A DNA stretch of 7,280 nucleotides, from positions 1-7,280 of the forward strand of contig CALLPU010000443.1 in the NCBI GenBank assembly GCA_938016235.1, in the 5' to 3' direction. The notes under the pieces are model-generated. The model searched no databases, was not told the DNA's origin, and saw only the letters and a list, made by a program, of their open reading frames with translations. Below, in pieces: positions 1-5,861 of this stretch; position 1 is the stretch's first letter, and the number at the start of each line of letters is the position of its first letter. Made by a program: the position numbers and the translations under genes. Source of the DNA: an uncultured Granulosicoccus sp. Lineage in GTDB: Bacteria > Pseudomonadota > Gammaproteobacteria > Granulosicoccales > Granulosicoccaceae.

Positions 1-768
1 CACGCCCAGTGCCACGACATAGGATGACACCAGAAACGCAGTGGGATGATCCTCTCTGGCCAGCATGGTTTGTGCGGCCACATACCCGTTGGCCTCGGTG
101 AGCTCCCCGCTGGTCATGATCTGATCGTCTATGGGAAGGCCGGCGGAATCCAGGGCCTCCAGATAGCCCATGCGTCTGAGCCAGGCGAAGTTGAGAATCT
201 CCGGGCCATTGATCAGTGCAATACGTTCATGCCCCAGATCAATCAACAGCTGAGCCGCTTGCTGAAATGCGCGCCGGTTGTTGATATCTATCCAGGAATA
301 CTCCAGCGTCGAGTCGTGCACCCGGCCGTGGATGACAAACGGTAATTCGATCTCACGAAGCAGCGCTACCCGGGAGTCGTCCTTTTTCGGTGAATGCACG
401 ATGACCCCGTCCACGGCGCCCTTGGCAACGATATTCCGATACGTGTCCTCTTCATTATCGCCGTCTGCCACGGTCAGCAGCAGTTCATAGCCGTTGGCTG
501 TATAGGTTTGGCTCGCGCCTGCAACGAACTCGCCGAACACAGGATTCACCACCTCATTTTTCGAGTACACCGGAATAACGTGGCCAATCGCCATGGCTTT
601 GCCGGTGGCCAGGCCCATGGCGCGAGTGTTAGGGCGGTAATTATGTTCTGCGGCTGTATGCAAGACACGCTGACGCGTGGCTTCACGAACTTCAGGGTAG
701 CCATTGAGCGCACGGCTTACCGTGGTTTGTGACAGCCCGAGCAGGTCTGCGAGCTCTTTGAGATTCAT
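1..768 (-). CDS. aglR: LacI-family transcriptional repressor of the alpha-glucoside operon (partial, C-terminus outside window)
   Basis: The 256 codons in the window read without a stop; LacI-family proteins usually have about 340 residues, so roughly 85 are missing past the left edge. An N-terminal helix-turn-helix is plain at residues 2-22 (MNLKELADLLGLSQTTVSRA), followed by YRPN at 44-47 and a hinge helix around 47-56. Leu53 aligns with the LacI hinge leucine that wedges into a central CpG step of the operator. From about residue 58 the periplasmic-binding-protein-like sugar-sensing domain begins (AIGHVIPV, then DGVIVHSP near 120-127 and the GHERIALINGP block at 179-189). The ATG at 768-766 is the first possible start after a stretch with no upstream in-frame start, and it places the HTH at the very N-terminus. 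No good Shine-Dalgarno precedes it, which suggests low expression. Divergent position and strong resemblance to rhizobial AglR as I recall it support the name. The inducer is inferred, not visible. Confidence 0.9.
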   Translation of the reverse strand, partial: MNLKELADLLGLSQTTVSRALNGYPEVREATRQRVLHTAAEHNYRPNTRAMGLATGKAMAIGHVIPVYSKNEVVNPVFGEFVAGASQTYTANGYELLLTVADGDNEEDTYRNIVAKGAVDGVIVHSPKKDDSRVALLREIELPFVIHGRVHDSTLEYSWIDINNRRAFQQAAQLLIDLGHERIALINGPEILNFAWLRRMGYLEALDSAGLPIDDQIMTSGELTEANGYVAAQTMLAREDHPTAFLVSSYVVALGV

Positions 769-805
769 GGAGGCGGCGATACTGTGAAAACGAACGCGCC
801 AGAAT

Positions 806-819
806 TGATAGCGCTTTGA
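806..819. promoter_or_regulatory. candidate AglR operator O1 (aglR start site)
   Basis: TGATAGCGCTTTGA is centred on a CG step (812/813) and matches the ideal palindrome TCAAAGCGCTTTGA at 12 of 14 positions. It covers the predicted aglR transcription start near 816. It shares the core GCGCTTTG with the second candidate at 960-973. A CG-centred palindrome with this type of arm is what LacI-family proteins with a hinge leucine bind. That AglR is the binder is inference. Confidence 0.5.
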
Positions 820-822
820 AGC

Positions 823-851
823 ACTATAAAGGCGCAGTGGAGGGATGTCAA
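823..851 (-). promoter_or_regulatory. sigma-70 promoter of aglR
   Basis: On the minus strand TTGACA (851-846) is followed by exactly 17 bp and then TATAGT (828-823). This is a perfect -35 and a 5/6 -10 at optimal spacing. Transcription should start near 816 and leave a leader of about 48 nt before the aglR ATG. The promoter is stronger than usual for a repressor gene, which would fit autorepression through the palindrome lying on the start site. This is prediction from sequence only. Confidence 0.7.
827..840. promoter_or_regulatory. possible weak third AglR site in the aglR promoter
   Basis: TAAAGGCGCAGTGG is identical to the 960-973 candidate at 10 of 14 positions, including the left half AAGGC and the centre GC. 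The right half lacks the TT of the core. It overlaps the -10 edge and spacer of the aglR promoter. It could be an auxiliary weak site or a chance match in a short G+C-rich stretch. Confidence 0.2.
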
Positions 852-854
852 AAA

Positions 855-866
855 GTGATTTATCAC
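855..866. repeat. 12-bp palindrome GTGATTTATCAC between the two promoters
   Basis: GTGAT and ATCAC form perfect 5-bp arms around TT. The centre lies about 45 bp upstream of the predicted aglR start and about 98 bp upstream of the predicted aglE start, so an activator could sit here. The arms resemble CRP half-sites, but the standard CRP site has two more bases between them. The binding protein is unknown. Confidence 0.35.
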
Positions 867-900
867 ATGTAAACAGTACTTTCAGGGTATTTTCCTGCCC

Positions 901-915
901 GCACACATTTTGTGC
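901..915. repeat. short inverted repeat GCACA-N5-TGTGC upstream of the aglE -35
   Basis: Perfect 5-bp arms flank CATTT, ending 8 bp before the aglE -35 hexamer. The position would suit an activator or an RNA polymerase alpha-subunit contact, but arms this short can arise by chance. No family could be assigned. Confidence 0.25.
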
Positions 916-923
916 AGATTGGC

Positions 924-952
924 TTGACACGTGTTACCTGCTCGTGAATACT
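924..952 (+). promoter_or_regulatory. sigma-70 promoter of the aglEFGKA operon
   Basis: TTGACA (924-929) is followed by 17 bp and AATACT (947-952), a perfect -35 and a 4/6 -10. Transcription should start near 958-960, giving a leader of about 90 nt before aglE. The spacer contains the palindrome ACACGTGT (927-934), and a candidate operator begins right at the start site. It is the only good promoter seen upstream of the five plus-strand genes, so they are probably one transcript. Confidence 0.65.
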
Positions 953-959
953 CCGGCTT

Positions 960-973
960 CCAAGGCGCTTTGG
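960..973. promoter_or_regulatory. candidate AglR operator O2 (operon start site)
   Basis: CCAAGGCGCTTTGG is a palindrome with 6 of 7 base pairs matching and a central CG (966/967). It starts at about +1 of the predicted operon transcript, a position where a bound repressor blocks initiation or promoter clearance. It shares GCGCTTTG with the site at 806-819; the two centres are 154 bp apart. Two sites of the same pattern, each on one of the two divergent start points, is the main evidence. Confidence 0.55.
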
Positions 974-1040
974 ATTTTTTGTCCTGACAGTTGTTCCTGT
1001 TCCAACCCCCATTTTGCTCGGCGCCTTAAGAACATCCTTT

Positions 1041-1045
1041 GGAGG
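1041..1045 (+). promoter_or_regulatory. ribosome binding site of aglE
   Basis: GGAGG lies 4 bp before the ATG at 1050. It decides the start: an alternative in-frame TTG at 1014 has no such site and would add 12 residues in front of an otherwise ideal signal peptide. Confidence 0.85.
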
Positions 1046-1049
1046 AAGT

Positions 1050-2408
1050 ATGAAGTCACTGATGAGATCTGCCGTAGCGGCAGGTATTGCCGCCGCTGTG
1101 TTCGCCACGGGCGCAACTGCGGCGGATTTGAAGTTTGCACCCGGAGAGGGGGACTTCAACTGGGAGAGCTATGAAGCCCTCAAATCCATGGATTTGAGCG
1201 GAGAGCAGGTCACGGTATTTGGTCCATGGCTGGGGCCAGACCAGGTGGTGGTCGAAAGTGTGCTGGCCTATTTTTCGGAAGCGACGGGAGCTGAGGTCAA
1301 GTACACAGGCTCTGACGGCTTTGAGCAGCAGATCATGATCGACGCCGAGGCAGGATCAGCCCCCAACATCGCGGTATTCCCGCAGCCGGGTCTGGCGTCT
1401 GACATGGCCAAGCGCGGATTTCTCACACCGTTGGGCGATGAGACAGGAAACTGGTTGAAAGACAACTACGCCGCCGGACAATCCTGGGTAGATCTCGCCA
1501 CGTTCGAAAATGAGTCTGGCGAAGATGAACTGTTTGGTTTTTTCTTCAAGGTCGACGTCAAGTCACTGGTTTGGTACTCACCTGAAAATTTCGAGGATGC
1601 CGGTTACGAAGTTCCTGCCAGCATGGAAGAGCTCAAGGCTCTCACCGACACTATCGTTGCTGAAGGTGAAACACCGTGGTGCATCGGGCTGGGTTCAGGT
1701 GGTGCTACCGGCTGGCCGGCTACCGATTGGGTAGAAGACATGCTACTGCGTACGCAGCCTGCCGATGTTTATGACCAATGGGTGAGTAACGAAATCGGCT
1801 TCAACGACGAGCGCATCATTGCTGCCATTGAGGAGTTCGGCTACTTTGCTCGCAACGATGACTATGTGGCAGGTGGAGCAGGTGCGGTTGCCTCTACCGA
1901 TTTCCGTGACAGCCCCAAGGGTCTGTTCTCATCGCCGCCACAGTGCTACATGCATCGTCAGGCCTCTTTCATCCCGGCGTTCTTCCCTGAAGAAACGGTG
2001 GTGGGTGAAGACGCTGACTTCTTCTACTTCCCAGCCTATGCTGAGAAAGATCTCGGTTCACCGGTACTCGGTGCCGGAACGCTGTTTGCCGTGACCAACG
2101 AAAGCAAAGGTGCCATGGCACTGATTGAATTCCTGAAGTCACCCATTGCTCACGAAGTGTGGATGGCGCAGGAAGGCTTCCTGACACCTTACTCTGGTGT
2201 TAACACTGATTTGTACGGTTCTGATGCATTGCGTGGCATGGGCGAGATTCTTCTCGGTGCTACTACTTTCCGTTTCGACGGCTCAGATCTCATGCCTGGT
2301 GGTGTAGGGGCAGGTTCTTTCTGGACAGGCATGGTGGATTATGCCGGTGGTAAAGACGCCAAAGAAGTCGCCGATGCCATTCAGAACAGTTGGGATGCGC
2401 TGAAGTAA
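1050..2408 (+). CDS. aglE: alpha-glucoside ABC transporter, periplasmic substrate-binding protein
   Basis: The 452-residue protein begins with a Sec signal peptide: Lys2 and Arg6, a hydrophobic Ala-rich core at 7-20, and an ATA cleavage motif at 22-24, giving a mature N-terminus at Ala25-Asp26. There is no lipobox Cys. The body is a cluster B/family 1 extracellular solute-binding protein of the maltodextrin type. Recognisable AglE blocks are VFGPWLGPDQ (56-65), APNIAVFPQPG (104-114), VKSLVWYSPENFEDAGYEVP (170-189), GLGSGGATGWPATDWVED (213-230), and FFYFPAYAEKDLG (324-336). The many aromatic residues fit a sugar pocket. The only two cysteines, Cys211 and Cys299, could form a disulfide after export. 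It is first in the operon, with the best ribosome site, and is separated from aglF by a hairpin, an arrangement that usually gives excess binding protein. It should deliver maltose, sucrose, trehalose or similar sugars to AglFG; the exact range is not visible. Confidence 0.94.
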   Translation: MKSLMRSAVAAGIAAAVFATGATAADLKFAPGEGDFNWESYEALKSMDLSGEQVTVFGPWLGPDQVVVESVLAYFSEATGAEVKYTGSDGFEQQIMIDAEAGSAPNIAVFPQPGLASDMAKRGFLTPLGDETGNWLKDNYAAGQSWVDLATFENESGEDELFGFFFKVDVKSLVWYSPENFEDAGYEVPASMEELKALTDTIVAEGETPWCIGLGSGGATGWPATDWVEDMLLRTQPADVYDQWVSNEIGFNDERIIAAIEEFGYFARNDDYVAGGAGAVASTDFRDSPKGLFSSPPQCYMHRQASFIPAFFPEETVVGEDADFFYFPAYAEKDLGSPVLGAGTLFAVTNESKGAMALIEFLKSPIAHEVWMAQEGFLTPYSGVNTDLYGSDALRGMGEILLGATTFRFDGSDLMPGGVGAGSFWTGMVDYAGGKDAKEVADAIQNSWDALK

Positions 2409-2427
2409 TTCTTACTCATTGAAACAA

Positions 2428-2472
2428 GCTCGCGTGGGGCAGGTGTGTTTGAAACACCTGCCTCGCACGAGC
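2428..2472 (+). repeat. strong intercistronic hairpin between aglE and aglF
   Basis: Arms 2428-2446 and 2454-2472 pair over 19 positions around a 7-nt loop (GTTTGAA). Sixteen pairs are Watson-Crick, two are G-U and one is a C-A mismatch. No U-run follows, so it is not a classical terminator. It begins 20 nt after the aglE stop. Comparable hairpins after binding-protein genes, such as the malE-malF region, protect the upstream mRNA from 3' exonucleases and lower downstream expression; the same role is inferred here. Confidence 0.75.
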
Positions 2473-2481
2473 GTGCGCGGT

Positions 2482-2501
2482 GTCACAGCGCAAACTGTGG
2501 C
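2482..2501 (+). repeat. second, weaker hairpin in the aglE-aglF gap
   Basis: CACAG (2484-2488) and CTGTG (2495-2499) pair around CGCAAA, extended by one U-G and one G-C pair to 7 bp. It lies 9 nt past the larger hairpin. It could add to mRNA protection or be incidental. The remaining 40 bp up to the aglF ribosome site is A+T-richer and shows no convincing promoter. Confidence 0.4.
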
Positions 2502-2552
2502 TGAGTATGAACTTTCCCTAATCTTATTCATGTCTTAGTGGCCGGAGGATGT

Positions 2553-3560
2553 ATGCATCCAGCGTTACAGGCAGTACTCACCATCGTCATAGGGGTTGGC
2601 GGGTGTGTCGGATATTTCTACTTCTCCAATCAGTTTCTGGATAAGGTGCTGTTCCCCGGCACAGGCCCCAACGCCGGACGCAATATCAGCCGGGCCAATA
2701 TGGTTCGCCCCTGGCTCTTTTTGTTTCCTGCATTTGCAGCGCTCAGTGTCTATCTGGCTTACCCGGTGATTGAAACACTGCGCCTGTCATTGACCGAACG
2801 CCTGCCAGGTAACGAGTCGCAGTTTGTCGGGCTGCAGAACTACCAGAACATGTTCAATGAACCGAAGTTCTGGGAGGCGATGCGCAACAACATGATGTGG
2901 TTGTTGATTGTGCCGGCGTTTTCAACGGCCTTTGGCCTGCTGGCGGCGCAGCTATCTGATCGAGTGCGCTGGGGTAATCTGGCGAAGTCTCTCATTTTCA
3001 TGCCAATGGCTATTTCGTTTGTCGGTGCTGCTGTCATCTGGAAGCTGGTTTACGATGCACGGCCTATCGATCAGGATCAGATAGGTGTACTGAACGCGCT
3101 GTATCTGTTCTTTGGTGGTACCGAACCTCAGAACTGGCTGACAATACCCGGTTGGAACAACATCTTTCTGATGGCAGTGCTGGTCTGGATACAGACAGGC
3201 TTTGCCATGGTCATTCTTTCTGCTGCATTGCGCGGCATCCCTGAAGAGACGGTAGAAGCAGCGATCGTGGATGGTGCCAACCCGTTCCAGGTGTTTTTCA
3301 AGATCAAGGTGCCGCAGATCATGGGCACCATAGTGGTGGTCTGGACCACCATCACCATCGTGGTGCTGAAGGTATTCGATATTGTATTTGCGATGACCAA
3401 CGGCCAATGGGAAACGCAGGTACTGGCCAACTACATGTACGACAAACTGTTCAGAGCCAACGACTGGGGTGTCGGCTCGGCCAGCGCCATGATCATCATG
3501 CTGCTGGTGTCTCCGATACTCATCTGGAACGTCTATAACGCCCGCAAGGAGATGCAATAA
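2553..3560 (+). CDS. aglF: alpha-glucoside ABC transporter permease, MalF-type
   Basis: This 335-residue inner-membrane protein is one half of the import channel. Likely membrane segments are near 5-24, 53-76, 112-133, 145-167, 203-226, 258-281 and 308-327. The cytoplasmic EAA loop that docks on the ATPase is clear: EAAIVDGANPFQVFFKI at 235-251, ending in KVP at 252-254. The N-terminal helix plus a linker (LFPGTGPNAGRN, 33-44) precede the permease core, as I recall from other AglF proteins. The ATG at 2553 is chosen because GGAGG at 2544-2548 lies 4 bp upstream, the same arrangement as aglE; a GTG at 2538 would put that site inside the coding sequence and add five residues. The gene ends in TAATG, its stop sharing one base with the aglG start, so the two permeases are translationally coupled. 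It is far shorter than enteric MalF (about 514 residues) because it lacks the large MalF periplasmic domain. Confidence 0.92.
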   Translation: MHPALQAVLTIVIGVGGCVGYFYFSNQFLDKVLFPGTGPNAGRNISRANMVRPWLFLFPAFAALSVYLAYPVIETLRLSLTERLPGNESQFVGLQNYQNMFNEPKFWEAMRNNMMWLLIVPAFSTAFGLLAAQLSDRVRWGNLAKSLIFMPMAISFVGAAVIWKLVYDARPIDQDQIGVLNALYLFFGGTEPQNWLTIPGWNNIFLMAVLVWIQTGFAMVILSAALRGIPEETVEAAIVDGANPFQVFFKIKVPQIMGTIVVVWTTITIVVLKVFDIVFAMTNGQWETQVLANYMYDKLFRANDWGVGSASAMIIMLLVSPILIWNVYNARKEMQ

Positions 3561-4708
3561 TGGCCGCTATAGCAGGTACCAAATCCAGCCTGACCTGGGC
3601 TGTACATCTCTCGCTGGTAGCCATGGTGCTGCTGTGGTTGTTTCCCACGGCAGGGCTGCTGGTGTCCTCTTTTCGAACATCAGACCAGATAGCCACCAGT
3701 GGCTGGTGGAAGTCACTGGGTGCATCAGAACAGAATCTGACCTTGCGCACCGGCGGAGCCGCCGATCAGGTGAACCGCGACAACAAGTTTGTTATCGAAG
3801 GCAACCTGTTTGGTGAAGCCAGCGAAGCGGTTATCTCTGTGTGGGGTACCAGTTCACGCAGCATCAGTGACTACAGTGCGGGAGACACAGCCGAACTGAA
3901 AAACGGTGAGACGGTAACGGTACAGGCTAATGGTGATTACATCATGGAGCACAGTGAGGAATTCACGGGAAAGCGTGGCCAGCGTATCTTCGCCACCGCA
4001 AAAACGCCGCCTGAATTTACGCTGCGCAACTACAACTACATGTTGTTTGATCCGACCAACCGCGAGGGTATGGCGAAGGCGTTTTTCAACACGCTTACTG
4101 TGACTATTCCCGCCACTATCATCCCGATACTGGTGGCAGCCTTTGCAGCCTATGCGTTGGCCTGGATGGATTTTCCAGGACGTGCTCTATTGATTGCCGT
4201 GGTCGTGGGACTGTTGGTGGTGCCCCTGCAACTCGCGTTGATACCGCTGCTCAAACTGCATAACGAGATAGGCATTGGTAAAGGGTACCTGGGCGCATGG
4301 CTGGCGCATACCGGGTTCGGATTGCCGCTGGCAATCTACCTGTTGCGCAACTACATGGTGGGGCTGCCGCGCGACATCATCGAGAACGCCAAGGTGGATG
4401 GCGCAACCGACTTTCAGATTTTTACCAAGATAATATTGCCGCTGTCGTTCCCCGCGCTTGCCTCCTTTGCCATCTTCCAGTTCTTGTGGACCTGGAACGA
4501 CCTTCTGGTAGCACTGGTTTTTCTGATTGATTCAACCGGTGATACCACGGTCATGACCAAGCAGATCGTTGAGCTGTTAGGAACCCGGGGTGGTAATTGG
4601 GAAATTCTGGCAACGTCTGCCTTCGTATCCATCGCTGTACCGCTGATGGTGTTTTTCGCCATGCAGAAATACCTGGTTCGCGGGCTTCTGGCTGGTTCAG
4701 TCAAATAG
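3560..4708 (+). CDS. aglG: alpha-glucoside ABC transporter permease, MalG-type with large periplasmic domain
   Basis: The 382-residue second permease starts at the ATG overlapping the aglF stop, with AAGGAG at 3546-3551. After the first membrane helix (about 13-37) comes a hydrophilic, probably beta-rich region of about 130 residues (40-172) on the periplasmic side. Five further helices follow, near 175-202, 207-232, 243-264, 298-323 and 350-370. The EAA loop reads ENAKVDGATDFQIFTKIILP at 275-294, with Asn in place of the first Ala of EAA. The NTLTVTIPATIIPI block (177-190) and the C-terminal YLVRGLLAGSVK are typical of MalG-like subunits. The large insert occurs in AglG proteins as I recall them and is absent from ordinary MalG of about 296 residues; its role, perhaps in docking AglE, is inferred. 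The protein pairs with AglF and binds one copy of AglK. Confidence 0.92.
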   Translation: MAAIAGTKSSLTWAVHLSLVAMVLLWLFPTAGLLVSSFRTSDQIATSGWWKSLGASEQNLTLRTGGAADQVNRDNKFVIEGNLFGEASEAVISVWGTSSRSISDYSAGDTAELKNGETVTVQANGDYIMEHSEEFTGKRGQRIFATAKTPPEFTLRNYNYMLFDPTNREGMAKAFFNTLTVTIPATIIPILVAAFAAYALAWMDFPGRALLIAVVVGLLVVPLQLALIPLLKLHNEIGIGKGYLGAWLAHTGFGLPLAIYLLRNYMVGLPRDIIENAKVDGATDFQIFTKIILPLSFPALASFAIFQFLWTWNDLLVALVFLIDSTGDTTVMTKQIVELLGTRGGNWEILATSAFVSIAVPLMVFFAMQKYLVRGLLAGSVK

Positions 4709-4721
4709 GAGAGGAAACAAA

Positions 4722-5819
4722 ATGGCCAACCTTAAACTGACCAATGTCGAGAAGACCTACGGCGGGTCTGTCAATGTGCTCAACAACATCAACCTGGATA
4801 TCAAGACCGGCGAGCTGATCGTCTTTGTGGGACCATCCGGTTGCGGCAAATCCACGCTGTTGAGAATGATTGCCGGGCTGGAGTCCATCACCTCTGGTGA
4901 CTTCACCATTGATGGTGAGCGCATGAACGACATGCCGCCAGCACAGCGCGGCATTGCGATGGTGTTTCAATCGTATGCGCTTTATCCGCACATGACAGTA
5001 CGCGACAACATGTCGTTTGCCTTGAAGCTTGCCAAGAAGTCGCCTGCCGAGATCGATGCGGCCATAACTAAAGTAGCCAATACGCTGCAGCTCACGGAGT
5101 ATCTGGACCGTTTACCCAAGGCTTTGTCAGGTGGTCAGCGGCAGCGCGTAGCCATTGGCCGCTCTATCGTGCGTGATCCCAAGGTGTATCTGTTCGACGA
5201 ACCGTTATCGAACCTCGACGCTGCCTTGCGTGTCGCGACGCGTATCGAGATCGCTCAGCTCAAGGAGAGCATGCCAGAGTCCACCATGGTGTACGTCACG
5301 CACGATCAGGTAGAGGCCATGACTTTGGCCACGCGTATCGTGGTACTGGCGAACAAGGGTATCGCTCAAGTGGGTAGCCCGCTGGACTTGTACGAACGGC
5401 CGGAGAACGAGTTCGTGGCGCAGTTTATTGGCTCACCTGCCATGAACCTGCTAAGCGGCAAGATAGTTGAAACCGGGGATGTGACGCAAGTTAGCGTGGA
5501 TCACGGTAACGGTGTTATCGCAGCCAACATACCGTCGTCTCCTGACATGAAAGGGGCTTCTGTGAATGTGGGTATGCGCCCTGAAGACATGGTGCCTGTT
5601 ACCGGTGAAAACTATGCGTTTGAAAGCAAGGTTGAAATCTCCGAAGCTCTGGGTGAAGTTACTCAAGTGTATTTCGAAAGACAGACACCCGAGAGTTCGC
5701 CGGTTATTGCCAAGCTGCAGGGCATACACAGAGATGTGCGTTCCCAGACCATGCGAATGTCTGCCGATCCTGCCAAAGTGCATCTGTTTGCTGACGGCCA
5801 GTCACTCTTGTATCGATGA
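4722..5819 (+). CDS. aglK: alpha-glucoside ABC transporter ATP-binding subunit (MalK/UgpC type)
   Basis: The 365-residue cytoplasmic ATPase has every motif intact: Walker A GPSGCGKST (37-45), Q-loop Gln83, signature LSGGQ (135-139), Walker B VYLFDEP (155-161) with catalytic Glu160, D-loop SNLD (163-166) and switch His194 in VTHDQ. After about residue 235 comes the MalK-type regulatory extension with OB/TOBE folds, including VNVGMRPEDM. Length equals that of MalK (about 370). LRVATRIEIAQLKESMPEST (169-188) looks specific to the AglK branch. An AGGAG site (4707-4711) overlaps the aglG stop, followed by a second GAGG, with ATG 13 bp after that stop. AglK homodimers drive AglFG; the regulatory domain may also take part in carbon-source control, but that is inference. 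It lies before aglA, unlike the aglEFGAK order I recall for S. meliloti. Confidence 0.94.
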   Translation: MANLKLTNVEKTYGGSVNVLNNINLDIKTGELIVFVGPSGCGKSTLLRMIAGLESITSGDFTIDGERMNDMPPAQRGIAMVFQSYALYPHMTVRDNMSFALKLAKKSPAEIDAAITKVANTLQLTEYLDRLPKALSGGQRQRVAIGRSIVRDPKVYLFDEPLSNLDAALRVATRIEIAQLKESMPESTMVYVTHDQVEAMTLATRIVVLANKGIAQVGSPLDLYERPENEFVAQFIGSPAMNLLSGKIVETGDVTQVSVDHGNGVIAANIPSSPDMKGASVNVGMRPEDMVPVTGENYAFESKVEISEALGEVTQVYFERQTPESSPVIAKLQGIHRDVRSQTMRMSADPAKVHLFADGQSLLYR

Positions 5820-5831
5820 GTCGTTAACGAC
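5820..5831. repeat. perfect 12-bp palindrome just after the aglK stop
   Basis: GTCGTTAACGAC reads identically on both strands and begins with the base after the aglK TGA. It lies in the 42-bp gap before aglA. There is no loop and no T-run, so it is unlikely to be a terminator; a protein-binding site or chance is equally possible. Confidence 0.4.
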
Positions 5832-5861
5832 CATTCCATTCTCCAGGAAAAGTACCACTGC

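Noticed and set aside
46..732. Several plus-strand open frames of 70-112 codons across the first 0.7 kb
   Set aside because: All are antisense to aglR, whose 256-codon minus-strand frame shows clear HTH, hinge and sugar-binding-domain motifs.
1014..1049. TTG start 12 codons upstream of the chosen aglE start
   Set aside because: No Shine-Dalgarno precedes it, and it would add residues ahead of a typical signal peptide, while the ATG at 1050 has GGAGG at ideal distance.
845..1174. Open frame on the plus strand crossing the divergent promoter region into aglE
   Set aside because: It overlaps the promoters and the aglE start in another frame, has no ribosome site and its product is a low-complexity Cys/Arg-rich sequence.
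2496..2524. Possible internal promoter before aglF (TAATCT as -10)
   Set aside because: The sequence 17 bp upstream (TGTGGC) is a poor -35, and no other element supports a start here.
2530..2538. Two-codon mini-ORF ATG-TCT-TAG just before aglF
   Set aside because: No ribosome site precedes it, and such short ORFs are common by chance.
2538..2552. GTG start for aglF five codons upstream
   Set aside because: The good GGAGG site would then lie inside the gene; the ATG at 2553 has the same spacing as the aglE start.
2952..3557. 201-codon open frame on the minus strand opposite aglF
   Set aside because: It lies wholly antisense to an unmistakable permease gene. Its product is rich in His, Asp and Arg with no recognisable domain, as expected from the complement of membrane-protein codons.
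5817..5861. aglK and aglA in the same frame, separated by one TGA and 14 open codons: possible readthrough fusion
   Set aside because: aglA has its own ATG, the gap contains a palindrome and no readthrough context, and a shared frame occurs by chance one time in three.
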